Below, piece by piece: positions 22,701-33,148 of a stretch of 64,000 bases of DNA. The DNA lies in assembly GCA_964036295.1 (NCBI GenBank), contig OZ038463.1, forward strand, positions 27,763,069-27,827,068, in the 5' to 3' direction. Source of the stretch: Plumapathes pennacea. Its lineage: Eukaryota; Cnidaria; Anthozoa; Antipatharia; Myriopathidae. Each line of letters begins with the position of its first letter. The first letter of the stretch is position 1. Made by a program: the position numbers and the translations under genes. The notes beneath the pieces were generated by a model. It made no database searches. It saw nothing but the letters and a program-made list of their open reading frames with translations, and was not told the DNA's origin.

Positions 22701-25700
22701 CACAAACGACTGTATGATCACAAATTGAATGTTTCCAAGTTCAAGCAAGGAGATCCAGTTTGGTTCTTCAATCCAAAGCGCAGAAAGGGATACAGTTCAA
22801 AATTACAGCGTCCATGGGAGGGGCCATACACTATTGTAAAAAAGATCAACGATGTGGTGTACAGAATTCGGCGGAGTCCATCTTCGAAGTGTAAGGTGGT
22901 CCACCATGATAAGTTACAGCCCTACAAAGGACGAAGTCATGATGATGATGATGAGAGCTGGAGGAGCCAACAAGGACATGATGATGATGGGAACCGGAGG
23001 AGCCGACGAGGACGTGACCGTGATGAGAGCAGGTGCCTGGGAGAGGGACCACGGAGGAGTACAAGAGGACGGAGGCGACCAGTGCACTTTGAGCAATTTT
23101 GCTAGTGACATTTTATTTTACCTGTTGAACTGTCTTGGGTTGAAGCAATGGCCTTAACTGCACCCTTTGATGCAAGGATGCATCAGGTTTTGAAGGGGGG
23201 GAAGCAGAAAAGTTTAAGTTAAGGGATTGTTAGATTTAAGATTTAAGAAGTTCGGTGTTATAGTCCTGTTTTTTCACTTTTGTTGATGCGAGGACGCATC
23301 AGGTCCTTAGGGAAGGGGCAAATGTAATGCGCGAGCATTAGGTACTAGCAAGTATTGAGTTGAGTTCGTTAATCGAATGTAATGCGCGAGCATTAGGTGT
23401 TCACGTGTGTAAGTTTAGTCCGTTTGTTGTCCGTTAAGTGTTAGCGTATGTAGTAAAGTCCGTTAAAGTGGCGACTGATAGCGAATCGGTTAGCGTGTGT
23501 CTAGTATAAAAGGGATCACAAGCCGTTGTAGTACGAGTTTTGTACGAGTTTTTGTACGGGAGTTTGTACGGGAGTTTCGTATGAGTCATTTTGTATGAGT
23601 CGACGTACTGTTGAGAGGCTAATACAGTTGGACGTTGTTGAAGCTCTGTTTCCTGTGTTTGTGGACCCTGGGTACGTTACAGTACAATGACAAACAAGCT
23701 GTGTCAAACATACAAGTCGTGTAAAATAATAAATATGATTGCATATATTGTATACAGACATGTGCTGCTTATTGTGGGCCTGCATAACGCAGAGCTTTCC
23801 CCAAAATGAGTAACTGAGAAATGACAAATTCTACTGTTGGGTACAGTAATGTTTTTAATTTGTGAAAGCTGAGTAAAGTAGACATTCAAAATTCATCATA
23901 TTATTTCAATCTGTAAGTTTTTGGCATACAGTCAACTCTATCTAAGCAGACACCTCTCTAAAGTGCACACCTCTCTAAGGCAGACAGCATGCAGATTTGG
24001 TCACAGCTGATTTTCACATTTCTCTATAACTACTAAACGCTAGTTTAAAGGGTGTCCACCTTAGAGAGAGTTCACTGTATTCAAAATGTGTACATGTTCA
24101 CCTATGTTACATGAAATGCCTGTATATTAACCTGCTGGCCTGTATCCTGTAATTAAATCAATCAACTTTCAATTATTCCAGCTAAGCAAATCCTCTCTCC
24201 TTCCAAGTGAAGCTGGAAAGAACAGGCTAGAGTACATAATGTACTACACTGCAGTACATCAGACAAACAAGATGCTACAAAACTAACAGTACTCTGGTAC
24301 AAGCTTCCCAGGTTCTACTATATACTCACCCTAGAGTCAGTGTATCATTATAGTCCCCTGTGAATGTCAGCATGTCTGTGACTTTTGTTGTTTTGTCCAT
24401 AGATGTGGTACAGATGCGGTGCTGCTGAGGTGCAAATCTACAGCATGTGATGGTGCTTTTATGATCTGCAACATGCAAAAGATGGAATCTTTAGCACTAT
24501 ATAGTAATTTCATTATTTGCTACCATTATTATGGTGAATTTAGTACAGTAGTCAGTAGGATACACACATTGTGATTCCCTGTCCTTGGGCAAAATTAAGC
24601 ACAAAGACAAACATTGCCTTGATAACTAAATACAATGTACTGTACATGCAAAATCAGCATCACAAACAAACTGATCAACCACAACACACTTATAGCACAC
24701 TGAAAACTACTAAACAGTTAGCCTGCATACAGGCTTTCCACTTTGATTTTGGTGCAAACAACCTGAAGCGATTGACTGTCATTGCTCCCAGGTTGCCTGC
24801 ACAGAAGAAAAACCCAAAATCAAAGAAAAAATCCAAAACTGAAGCGGAGAGCCTGTATGCAGGCTACTAAACAGTCAGTAGCAATTGTTCTTCTCAAGAC
24901 TACATTAACCTTGAGGCAAACTACTGTTAGTACAAAAATGTACATTATATTTGTAGATGAACAATACTCATTCTGGTTCAAAGACTCTGCCATATCCCCT
25001 GTCAAAACATGAACTCATTCACTTTACTACACAGTAACAGCACTTTTGTGACAAAACATGCTTACTGTGTAGTTCCTTGATTAATGTGCCATCCCTTGCA
25101 TCCCAGACTTTTGTAGCAAAATCCAGGTCACTACTGCTCACAAGATATCTTCCATCATGTGAGAAATGACAAGATGTCACAATACCCTCATGTTTGGCTT
25201 CCCACTATTAGAGTAAAAATGAACATCTGTAAGGCCAATCTTTTTGTTTTTACGCATATCATAATTTTGGTCAAATGTTACATTTTACTGTACCAGCATT
25301 ATTCCAGTCTCTATGTTCCACACAATAAGTTTCTTATCCCATCCTCCAGATGCAATCCTGTGCATGAGTACACACAAGTTAATGCAAAGAAGTTAGGGAA
25401 GACTTGTTTTGGGATTCAAGTCTAAAATAAGGTCAAACAACCGTTAATTGTGGTCTGATATTGGGTATGTGGTGGGTACTACACTCCTACCCAAAATTAT
25501 GAGGAGTGTGGCCCTCACTCTCCACCCTCCCCCCACAACCTGGGGTTGGGTGTGTTCTGGAATATGAATACCCATAGTTCAAAATAGTCCAACACTGTTG
25601 TTTGTCATGGCCACACATACAGATGTAGTTTGATCTGTAAATATTGTTTTGACTACTACGCTATGACTTATTGTCAGAATGGTGTCTAATATACATGTAT

Positions 25701-28471
25701 GCCACTAGACATCACCCAAATAGTTCCTTCTTACAAGGCCAGGAGAATCTGCATTTTATGTAGTCCTTCCCCTGAACACTCACACTCTCCCATTTCACTG
25801 TTGGTGTGAAGTGATTATCCAAGACATACTGTACAGACATTGTAGTCTGTATATTGTCAAATATCAATCTTCACATTTTCAAATTATCTGAATGTAGGAC
25901 TGCAGGGTGGCATGGATTGATAAGCTGTCCCCTTTGAAGACTTTTCCCAGCATTGATTTGCAGTGCATAGACTTTCTAAAGTACTAAAGCAAACTAATGG
26001 CCCCTAACTCCCTCTTCACCTAATGTGTCAAACAAGATCCCACATCCCTTAATATTAGCTAGTTTAGTATCTTTGATACTAGTGCGGTACCTTGAATTAG
26101 TTGGGTCTGGATAGCAGCAGGTTACAAAGGAAGAGTGTCCATTCAGCACCTTTAACTGTGACCCTGATACAAAATCCTAACATGCAAAAAAGGAGAAAAA
26201 CAAAGACAGGGCTCAAAGGTAACAACCTGACACTGTGCTGAAGCTTGCTATTGTCATATTACAGTATCTGTAAGTTGAGTCAAGAATGTACAGTCAAATC
26301 CCACTATTTTGAAGTCACACGGGACATGACACCAATCAATATCAATCAGTTAATTATTACCAATCGATATTGGCAATCAATGATTAATCAATAGTCACAA
26401 AAACTTATGATTGTTACCACTGTCATACTTGTCTACAGTGTAGTGTACTGTATGCAGGAGTCTCCTGAATTTGAGCAAAAATCTCCCACATATGACACTT
26501 TCTAATGCATGGATCTGGCGATTTAAATGTACTGATCAGTAGCACGGTATTGATGTACAATTGTGTAACATGCCCTTAAAATACAAAATTGTCTTAAATG
26601 AACCTTAATTACAATATTAACAAAGAATTATGTGTACTGAACAAGAAAAAAATTTTTTTTTGGTATTTTGCCAAGTATTCTGGATTTTGGTTTTACCCAT
26701 AATGCTTTGTGGTCCAAGTCACTATTAATGTTCACCCATTTCATAAGTTCTTTCCAGAATTTCAGATAACATCAGTTCTTAATGCACCAAATACAACAAT
26801 TAAAACACTACAATATACCTTATTCATAAATGGTGGGCCTAATTTACATACACTTAGAAGGTTAACTTTTAAGACAAAATATTTGATACCACATCAAGCG
26901 TTGTGCAATTTCTGAATGCTGTATACTCTTTATACTGAATTTAAGTGAACTTATCGATATGTAAAAGTGCAGTAAATACATAAAAGCCAGGCTTGTGAGG
27001 CAAGGCTGTTTTTCTCCATACAGTAGGGTCATCATTATAAGTAAAGTAAACTGTATGCTTTACACAGTATACTACAGTAAGTTCGACATACCCAAAGTCT
27101 TATAGTCTTGTCGTTGGAAGCTGTCACGATACGAGTATCATTGTAGAAAAATTTGCTGCAGTTCACAGCATCTGAATGCCCTCGGAGAACTTTGATTTTA
27201 ACCTGAAAGACACACAAATGCCAATGAATAAGGTTTGACAACAGGTTGTAAAGGCAAAGGTACGTAGCTTTACGTTAAGCGACTTTAAAATAGTGGGGTT
27301 TGACTGTATGTTCTTGACTCAACTCACAGATACTGTAATATGACAATAGCCGGAATATGTGCTAAAAGTGCTGAAATATGATGAAAGTTTTTATGTATAA
27401 ATCAATTCCACCTGCAAACATCTCCCCCCTTCCCCCTGCCAATTTACATTTCAAGTTTAGTACTTCCTACAGGAGCAGAACTTGACTAGAATTACAAAAT
27501 CTTTAGCTTGTAACTGCTGACCAACATTTTGCCAACAGTCAAATGCCCCACAGGGCAGGCCTGGTTTTGCATCATTAGCGTGGCTATGTGGAGTGGAACT
27601 GGAATCAAATGCCCTGGGTAATCCCTAAGGAGGGGGGGGGGGGGAGTATGATCACAGTTTGAATTGACTTATACATAGAGGATATTACACGGCAGCGCGA
27701 AGATATGAATTTTATTTTTGAGTGGTAAAAACAATATTTTACGAACGAGTGCTTCGCGAGTGAGTAAAATATTGTTTTTACCACTCGAAAATAAAATCTA
27801 TATCTTCGCGCTGCCATGTAATTTTCTTTTTATTATATTAGACATGAGTGTTTTACGAGAAATTGCACAAACAACTGTGCAAAAGTGGGAAATGATGTCA
27901 ACGATATCCTCACTAGTGAGGACATGGAAAATACGCCACTCGGGTCCCGGATGTAGTTTCGTATGGATTTTACGCATGGTATATTTTCCAGTAAAAGACT
28001 CTATCTGTGACTCTAAAGTGTCTAAAGTGTCTATATAATAAAGTACATTACTTACCTCCTTGACTGTGTGATTTCTTGTGTTTTTGGATCACTTTGGAAA
28101 AAGCAGTGATATCTACCAGCCCAAAACGACCCATAAACGCAATAAACAATTTTATTGTATTTAAGCACTTTTTAATAGCGTATATTCAGGTCATTGATAC
28201 AGTAATTCCCGTACAAACTGTGGTTTGTAGTGAAGGAATTTTTTTTTAACTCGAAGTAACACTAATAAACTGTACTATGAAATTATAGTATGAAGTAATC
28301 TAAAAGTCTACATATATGAAATGGTATCTGTACAGCTGTCAAATCATTCAACTGCAAGGTAAGTGACTGTTAATCTGTAAACAGTACGCTCTCTGTTCTA
28401 ACCTGGGCCAGTGATTCATGCTCCCATGTCGCTCCCGGGGTTTCCGTTTGTTCGTCACCTTTCCTTCCCAT
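13795..28471 (-). CDS. WDR88: WDR88-like WD40 repeat protein
   Basis: Twelve exons on the - strand join in phase: 28403-28471, 27092-27202, 26091-26176, 25294-25357, 25066-25204, 24330-24465, 17620-17733, 17097-17167, 15851-15933, 14983-15051, 14436-14528 and 13795-13914, predicting 384 aa. Human WDR88 is about 472 aa, with a longer N-terminus. About seven WD repeats are seen: KVLRGHSDAV..TIRLWD, GHSSFVTCC..WDKKLIVWN, HEGIVTSCHFS..TKVWD, CSWDKNIQLWD, GHEGSISACEFS..ETLVIWD and GHSGWVNDCSIS..DKTVRLWN. A CxxC...CxxC tail (CQNCSKPFSI..YCVFC) matches the human C-terminus. The family is a probable beta-propeller scaffold of unknown precise role. The intron between exons 6 and 7 carries a Gypsy element inserted 53 bases upstream of exon 7. 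The start ATG at 28471 is the first in phase before the Q-V-K-I-K-V-L-R-G-H junction; an upstream ATG is possible. Confidence 0.88.
16107..16732 (+). mobile_element. 5'-truncated non-LTR retrotransposon tail in WDR88 intron
   Basis: The frame 16107-16463 encodes a typical C-terminus of a LINE reverse transcriptase ORF: YSTRNASLFHLPF, NIRQFSIYYQGPKIFNSLA and a final STFKAKLKNSIL. It is followed by a 3' UTR and an A-run. The 5' part is missing, as expected for a dead-on-arrival LINE copy. Confidence 0.7.
16733..16762 (+). repeat. Poly-A tract
   Basis: An A homopolymer of about 30 bases, probably related to the preceding LINE tail; an assembly-sensitive position. Confidence 0.6.
17421..17604. 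repeat. MITE with telomere-like (CCCTAA/TTAGGG) core, copy 2
   Basis: It begins ATGTCTAATTCCTGGAACCA and ends TTCCATGAATTAGACAT. It contains CCCTAA units, then a CCAAAG (approximately) tandem, then TTAGGG units on the same strand, so the core is itself a hairpin. It is the same family as 1845-1969 and lies in a WDR88 intron 16 bases from exon 7. Confidence 0.75.
17787..18145 (+). repeat. 5' LTR of Gypsy element
   Basis: A 359-bp direct repeat starting TG and ending CA. Its first 21 bases (TGTAATGCGCGAGCATTAGGT, shown in part as TGTAATGCGCGAGC) recur 55 bases downstream at 17842. A TATAAAAG promoter motif occurs at about 17970. Confidence 0.92.
18148..18162 (+). promoter_or_regulatory. Putative primer-binding site
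   Basis: TGGTGGCAGCGGTG starts three bases after the 5' LTR. TGG is the complement of a tRNA CCA end. The tRNA identity is not determined. Confidence 0.5.
18348..23105 (+). CDS. Gypsy gag-pol polyprotein lacking integrase DDE core
   Basis: A single frame of 1585 aa from the ATG at 18348. Domain order: gag with charged tandem units (ERSPVYPREPEEYR-like, residues about 90-165); zinc knuckle CWTCNERGHFRRDC near 405; a NGETRNRQG repeat block; aspartic protease (LLDTGAN near 524); reverse transcriptase (YLDDVIVYA near 967); RNase H (DTDASG near 1113, TDHRALNW); integrase zinc finger (H..H..C..C, HLGVKKTIARVKERFYW..CDLCASRRG near 1380-1420). The frame then jumps within a few residues from YSVGAPFER to AREHLRLETQ, the region after the catalytic core, and ends with the GPY/F-like PWEGPYTIV module. 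About 200 residues holding the DDE triad are missing at about 22660-22672 without loss of frame. Confidence 0.9.
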   Translation: MANDRVDSEFDMDPEYRDGEPPSPSLSQSRDSSETPVTAPPNVAISSVLQGLVRRMDDMGQQIQQIWRTFQMPESRARTGRDSAREPEAIYPREPEAYRRRGQVYRGEPDKYRERSPVNQRESEEYRERSPVYPREPEEYRDRGSRERSPVYSRTPEEYRERESINHRKPLVRPTAFDGKMPWEDYRVQFELVSDLNGWDDHTKASYLAANLQGSALAVLGDLDDNQRRDYGDLVKALNWRFGFERQTEIFRAQLKSRTRKRDESLPELAQAVKRLVKKAYPEAPITLRDSLGRDHFIDALLDGDMRWRVTQARPKSLQDAVTTAVELEAFQTAERQRGRSYTRVATSVTSGEEQGGLHELLKEIVAGQHSLFKQLADKNDGGKRTSKPRATSSMPSTGRTCWTCNERGHFRRDCPVERERNVDRRTDMFHDTASRNGETRNRQGNGEPQNRQGNGETRNRQGNGEPQNWQGNGERPSLGVETRSEYQQQITSEVKIGAVNTEGQSVMFVAGNIEGTSVRFLLDTGANVTIINPTVYYEIPESCRPSLEEVKTRMVLADGSSVPFLGRSIFKLTIDGRSLEQEIWVASIDLEGILGMDFLRRHGCGIVPRDGQLELIFPVRKEKEVMEAHSDEVVPPRCCKVAVECTVSVPARGEVVVPGKVVGAGKGNWTALVEPSARFTHLSKLLVARTLVCTGEESVPLRILNPTDRPRRVYRDTVAALAEQLEDGGDNIAVTSSEEGTEIAEGRLSTTPTTVPEHLCDLFERSTEHLDETAQKDAVKSLLSQYADVFASSSEDLGRTGLEKHKINTGDAPPIKQPARRMPMHMRSTVDEEVKKMLKKEVIEPSSSPWSSPVVLVRKKDGSIRFCIDYRKLNNLTIKDSYPLPRIDDSLDALSGSQWFSTLDLASGYWQVEMAEEDKHKTAFTTGDSLYQFRVLPFGLCNAPATFERLMGKVLVGLPWKICLVYLDDVIVYATTFSDELERLRVVFERLRAAKLKLSPKKCHLFRTEVLFLGHVVGRNGVGTDPAKVDAVKKWPVPGNQKEVRSFLGLCSYYRKFVSGFAGIATPLHRLTERGEEFLWTEECETAFERLKDILTSTPVLAYPNATDMFVLDTDASGTCLGAVLSQVQDGTEKVVAYYSKVLSKTERNYCVTRRELLAVVAAIRHFHHYLFGRRFLIRTDHRALNWLISFRNPEGQIARWLEVLGNYDFVLKHRPGKQHGNADALSRRSSTCEECQQCLNAERRDLGRKGIQGQAHVKFCNQGTKDTHGTNETPSCMEGWVQQWSTEELHRAQADDPTIAPILKWLQERNGRPAWAEIAPLSPIIKAYWAQWESLCLRDGVVYRRWESEDGDRVTFKLVLPGNMRREVMVHLHDSQTAGHLGVKKTIARVKERFYWCGSSRDVREWCQKCDLCASRRGPRRTPRAPMQSYSVGAPFERAREHLRLETQRHKRLYDHKLNVSKFKQGDPVWFFNPKRRKGYSSKLQRPWEGPYTIVKKINDVVYRIRRSPSSKCKVVHHDKLQPYKGRSHDDDDESWRSQQGHDDDGNRRSRRGRDRDESRCLGEGPRRSTRGRRRPVHFEQFC
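23309..23322 (+). promoter_or_regulatory. Polypurine tract of Gypsy element
   Basis: AGGGAAGGGGCAAA (with flanking T/A) ends directly at the 3' LTR start, the expected plus-strand primer. Confidence 0.6.
23323..23681 (+). repeat. 3' LTR of Gypsy element
   Basis: 359 bp, matching the 5' LTR with no difference seen on reading; followed by the second GTAC. Confidence 0.92.
24719..24866. mobile_element. MITE with 9-bp target duplication (MULE-like)
   Basis: The ends are TAGCCTGCATACAGGCT and its inverted copy AGCCTGTATGCAGGCTA. The flanking CTAAACAGT is duplicated (24710-24718 and 24867-24875). A 9-bp duplication points to the Mutator superfamily. It lies in a WDR88 intron. Confidence 0.75.
26247..26310 (+). 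repeat. Inverted repeat arm 1 in WDR88 intron
   Basis: A 64-base segment (begins GCTATTGTCATATTACAGT) whose reverse complement recurs at 27287-27350 with about four mismatches. The pair brackets WDR88 exon 2. Confidence 0.8.
27287..27350 (-). repeat. Inverted repeat arm 2 in WDR88 intron
   Basis: Reverse-complement partner of 26247-26310, ending ACTGTAATATGACAATAGC. The intervening 976 bases contain exon 2 (27092-27202). Confidence 0.8.
27685..27821. mobile_element. Foldback MITE
   Basis: A near-perfect hairpin: TTACACGGCAGCGCGAAGAT..GAGTGGTAAAAACAATATTT, then a short loop, then the inverted copy ending GCGCTGCCATGTAA. The arms are about 57 bases. It lies in WDR88 intron 1. Just upstream is a G-run at 27633-27646. 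Confidence 0.75.
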
Positions 28472-31032
28472 TGCAATGAATATAATCGCGTACTCCCTAC
28501 GAAGTTGGTTGGATGACACGACTGAATGAAAAGAGTGCCGGTGTGAGCAATGTTGTTGACATCTTTCTCCAAGACAACTCGAATGCCCGATCCGCCGCCA
28601 TATTAACCATCTCGTCCCCAGGCTTTTACCCACTCAGCCGCTGACCAGCCTTCTTCGCGGCCTGTGGGCCGGGTGGGGGTTCTCCATCCACACACACCAG
28701 GGAGCATTTCGTTGGTTTTCATTCCTTGAATCTGATTATGTACCAAAAATGAACCCAACACTATGGCGTGTCATAAACATCCGTGTTCCAGAAACGATAA
28801 ATTCTGGAATCAAATCACGCCAGGGCAAAAACGCTCACCCTACCCGCCCCTACAAGGGCAGATAAATGCTACGTGAGATAGAGGCTACTATTTTCGCGCC
28901 CTTTCCAATAGCTTCGTCATTTGAGTGGGACGGGACTGTCGTGGGACGGACATATTGTCAACTGAAGTGGTGAGTTTTTCTTTACCTTGTTTCTTTGAAA
29001 GCTCTGTCCAATTCACGTTCAGCTGTTTGCTAAAGTGTTTGGATTAAGTAATCAAGTGTTTCTCCCGCTAGTTTGTTAACCTCACTTCTTCATGTGAAGC
29101 CCCAATGCGTACGATTTTTAAAATACTCTTCGTGTGGTCACTTTCTGCCATGGTAATGTGCCAAACCAGAGATCTATTGGTTCTTGACACAAACCGGTCT
29201 TTTTAATTTGTACTTTGCACATTAGCATTACAACTGCAATGTTTGTAAATACGAAGCATCGCGGGAGTTTTTGTTCATGATTCTTTCTCCGACTCTTGTT
29301 CTCGTGCACTATTCGGCACTTCTTCGGTTGTCCAAAGGACGATTATGGATTAGCACCAAACGTTTTGACATCAGCCTGAAAACGGAAATGTTTCGCTCAT
29401 AACTCAGTGTACTTGATAAGCTTTGAGCTAAAAGAAGCTTTTTAGTTGGTCTTCGGACAAAATGCGCAGCTCGTTGGCCAGAAGGCTGAAGATAAAAGAT
29501 AAGCTAATCTTGGATTAGCTTTATACTGGCCCCGGTTTTTCGAGAGCCGGTTAAACTAACCTCCGATTAGCCGTTAATCGGCGATAAATTTTTCAAGATG
29601 TTTGTCAATTCTTTCTGACGATAATGAAATATAGTGTATTTTTGTACATTTGAGAGAAAGTTTGTTGGCATATATAGCCAAGCATAAACTTTATGAAGTT
29701 CTGCATTAATGTTTTTAGCAAGTGTTGAAAGGTTCTTATCTTCACAAAGCAAATTTGCATCATTTGTACATAAATGGAACTCAAAAAAAAGCGATGGAAG
29801 TCATTCATGTACAATAAGAACGTAAGGGACTGAGCACTGATTCCTGTGGAGCACCACGAGTCATTTTACACTCATCAGACAATAATTTCTGCATTCTGAT
29901 TGGCTGAGCGCACATCATTTTATCCCAAACAGTGCAGAAATGTGAAATTAGGAGTGCAGAAATTTGAAATTAAAAATTGCTGACAGCAGTGCACGTATTT
30001 GCGAAGCCAAACAAAACAAAAGGGCATGTTTTCATTCCCCAGGATGATTTCGATTCTGTTTGCGAGAAAACAAAGTTCCTGAGAGACACTTGTGAATTGT
30101 AACGAAATTGAAAAACATTGTGCAGCATAAATTACTGTATGCATGTTATTAACAAGTAATCACATGATTTCTTGTGCAATTTTGGAATAAATAAGCATGA
30201 GTAAATTTTTCAAAGATCACAAATTGCACTCGCACGGCGCTCATGCAATTTTGTGGTCTTTAAAAAATTTACTCATGCTAATTTATTCCAAATTGCACTC
30301 GAAATCATGCAATTACCTATACTAATGGTGACTAACTTTTTTTGATTGCTAAGATATGACCAATCTTTGGTTATAAATACTGTGTCTGAACAAATTTTTT
30401 GTTTGGTCAGCAGTGAACAAATTGTGTACCTGCTGTGGAAGGGCCTTCCTGATCACGAAGTATGGAATTCTGGAACCTGCAACTCCTTTGCATCAGTCAC
30501 ATGGTTTAAGTCCAGTGCCATAGCATTGTTTCACAGGCTTTGGGAGCTCAGGGTGACAAACACAACCAGGTGGGAATAAAAACGTTCTCGGGAGAGCTTA
30601 TCTTCTGCAACTGCTTCCCCTTAGTGAGTTGGACCTGAGCTTTTGACAGGTTGCCTTAAATTCCTATGGGATGCTGGTATTGGGATTGATCATCCAATTC
30701 TATGTTGAAATTAATACTGTAAAATGTGCTCCAGTGATTTGGAAACCAAAATTTGGGCAGATAACTTGCCAGGTACTCTTTATATTGTCACCAGAGTTGT
30801 GTTGTGAGTATACAACAAAGGGTAAGCTATTTAGCTTGGTAGCAATTCAAGGTGCAGTGTACAACTAACTTTTTATGGGCTGTCAGCTGCTAGACTGCCA
30901 GGGTTTCTGCAGGATCACTCATGAACTGCTAAACAGTTTAGTTCTGTAATAGTGCACCTCTTACATGATTTGCTGGCTGAGATGATGATTGGGAAAACAG
31001 TGACTTGTTGCTGATCCCAGTGTGCAGCCTAA
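28472..31032. other. WDR88 upstream region and intergenic sequence
   Basis: The stretch just upstream of the WDR88 start is relatively GC-rich (28560-28700) and could hold its promoter. No gene is supported up to 31 kb; open frames are short and without splice context. A foldback MITE lies at 30156-30316. Confidence 0.4.
30156..30316. mobile_element. Foldback MITE
   Basis: A hairpin with ends GTAAT..CATGATTTC and inverted GAAATCATGCAATTAC. Inner arms share GGAATAAATAAGCATGAGTA (approximately) and its complement. About 161 bp. Confidence 0.65.
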
Positions 31033-31351
31033 AGGCCTGTGCAAACGAATGCAACATGTTGGCACAACATCGCCCAACATTGTTGGGCACAACATGTTGC
31101 GATCGTTTGTACACCATGTTGGGCGATGTTGCATGATGTTGCATGATGTTGGCACATGTTGTGTGAAGTTTGAAATCGGTCAAACTTTTCACCCAACATC
31201 TGCCAACATCTGCCAACATTTCTTTTGTTCTCGTGGTCAGTGAAGCACATCGCAACATGTTGCGTTTGTTTGAACGGTTTGCGCAACATTGTTGGTCTCG
31301 CGCGTGTGCACTGAATGCTCTGTCAATTCGGTAACCATCATTCCAAACAAG

Positions 31352-32125
31352 ATGGCGGAAAGTGAAGAGCTTGTTGATGTTAATGTGGAAACAAATGGAA
31401 AGAGGAAGGCCAATTCAGCTGTGACTAGGGATAGATTTAAAAGCAGAAAGTGGTCGGAGGAGGAAGTCGACGAGCTAATCGACATGCTCGAAGAGAGAGA
31501 CTGCCTCTGGGATGTTTTCAACAAGGAGTACCACAACCGAAACAAGAGAGAGAAAGCGTTGAAAGAGATGGAAGAAAAACTTGGAATAAGTGCGGCAGAA
31601 ATCAAGACGAAAATCGCCGGTTTGAGAGCCCAACTTGGAAGGGAACTCGCGAAGACAAAGGCCAAGAGATCTGGCGAAGCTACAAGCGAGTGCTACAGAT
31701 CCCAATGGATCTACTGGGAAAGGCTACAATTTCTAGTAGTTGTCATGCAAGCAGGCGAAAGTGCAGACAATATTAGACCACAAAGCCGTTCAAGCTCCGA
31801 GTTCCTGGAAGTAAGCTCCGTAGATTCAGATACCTCGGTATTAGAAGAAACTGCACTTCCACAATGCGCTGAAACGCCAAGCTCTGGTAGAAGTTCGCGA
31901 TGCAAGAATTCATTGGAATCAGAGTCCAGAAACGAATTTCTTTCAACGTGCATTGAGGTTCTGAAAGAGCCAATGCCACAAACACAACCTCGGACTTGCT
32001 CATTCGCACTATATGTGGCTGAAAAGCTGTCCCATTTTGACAAGAGAAGCAGAATGATTGTGGAGAAAAGGATTAGCGATATCCTTTTTGAAATCGAGTT
32101 AAACGCTGAGCAGTCCATGCTCTAG
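31352..32125 (+). CDS. MADF/SANT-like DNA-binding partner of Harbinger
   Basis: 257 aa from the ATG in AAGATGGCGG. Residues about 30-120 form a MADF/Myb-like trihelix: RKWSEEEVDELIDMLEERDC, LWDVFNKEYHNRNKREKAL, then WIYWERLQFL. After a Ser-rich linker the C-terminus (FALYVAEKLSHFDKRSRMIV..ISDILFEIE) looks like a BESS-type interaction motif. In known Harbinger biology the Myb-like partner brings the transposase to the nucleus and to the terminal repeats. The gene is intact and lies inside the element. Confidence 0.8.
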   Translation: MAESEELVDVNVETNGKRKANSAVTRDRFKSRKWSEEEVDELIDMLEERDCLWDVFNKEYHNRNKREKALKEMEEKLGISAAEIKTKIAGLRAQLGRELAKTKAKRSGEATSECYRSQWIYWERLQFLVVVMQAGESADNIRPQSRSSSEFLEVSSVDSDTSVLEETALPQCAETPSSGRSSRCKNSLESESRNEFLSTCIEVLKEPMPQTQPRTCSFALYVAEKLSHFDKRSRMIVEKRISDILFEIELNAEQSML

Positions 32126-33148
32126 CAGATCAACTGGCAGGCAAGTGAGCCACCAGCTGGCTCATATATGAACATGCTTTCGAACAGCCAGCCCCAGTAC
32201 AGGGGATCTTGAAACACTGGCTGACATTGACCAGCTATTATTGTTGTTGTTATAAACTGTTCTTCAATGTCCCCCAATGGAAAGGGATCATTCAACAGTA
32301 TCTTCTGTAAATTTTAATATAATATCGTTCAATTTTAAGGAAAAATTATCAATTCAAGTCTCATAATATTGTTATTGTTCAAGTTAGGAGAGCCAGCATA
32401 GAACATAGAAAAAACATAGGACAATCATCAGAGTATTCTATACAATATTGTTACTGTTCAAATTATATATATAAAATTAAAATTATAATTAAAAAAACAA
32501 AACAAAACAAACAAAAACAAAAAAAAAAAACCAAAAAAACAATCAAATGCTGAAAAATGCCCCCTCCCCTGGGGCAACTGGAAACTTCAAAACCCAAACA
32601 GCCTCACCACCCCTGAGCCTTGGAGGTTACTGTACACATATTATGATTGTAAATTTTCACTTTAGTCATGTCTTCAATTTGAACTTCAACAGGGCCTCGG
32701 TGTACAATATGCTGGCCAAACTTGTTCCTCTGCAAATCCTGGTCAGCCTGAGTTGACTTATGCATTGGAGAAACCTTGGATATCACTAAAAAATGGCAAG
32801 GTATTGTCATAAACTAAAATCATGCTTTTGGTGAAAAATCAGAAAACATTTGTTTGCATATTTTAGAAAATTATATTATTCAGGTTTTAAATAGAATGGG
32901 AGTAGTACAAGTGAGATGGTACTCAAGTGGTAAAAAATAAAAAGAAGTACCATGACGGCATGGTGTGATTATACTCTGATTATAAACCATCCACATAGTT
33001 AAAAACATCTTGCTTGTAGGTTAAAAGGTAACTAACTTCCGTCTGTCACTTTGAAAATAAGTAAAACACTACTACCCCTGATATGCATACTTTTCCGATG
33101 CAATAAAACATGCATCATTTTGCTTTACTCAAAATTCTGAAGTGTTTT

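Larger units (their letters stand above)
17787..23681 (+). mobile_element. Ty3/Gypsy LTR retrotransposon, integrase-core deleted
   Basis: The element is 5895 bp, flanked by a GTAC duplication (17783-17786 and 23682-23685). Two 359-bp LTRs begin TGTAATGC and end GTTACA and look identical by eye. Between them lie a primer-binding-like TGGTGGCAGCGGTG at 18148, a single gag-pol frame and a purine tract before the 3' LTR. Its orientation is antisense to WDR88. The reading frame is intact but the integrase catalytic core is missing, so the copy should depend on enzymes supplied in trans. Confidence 0.92.
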
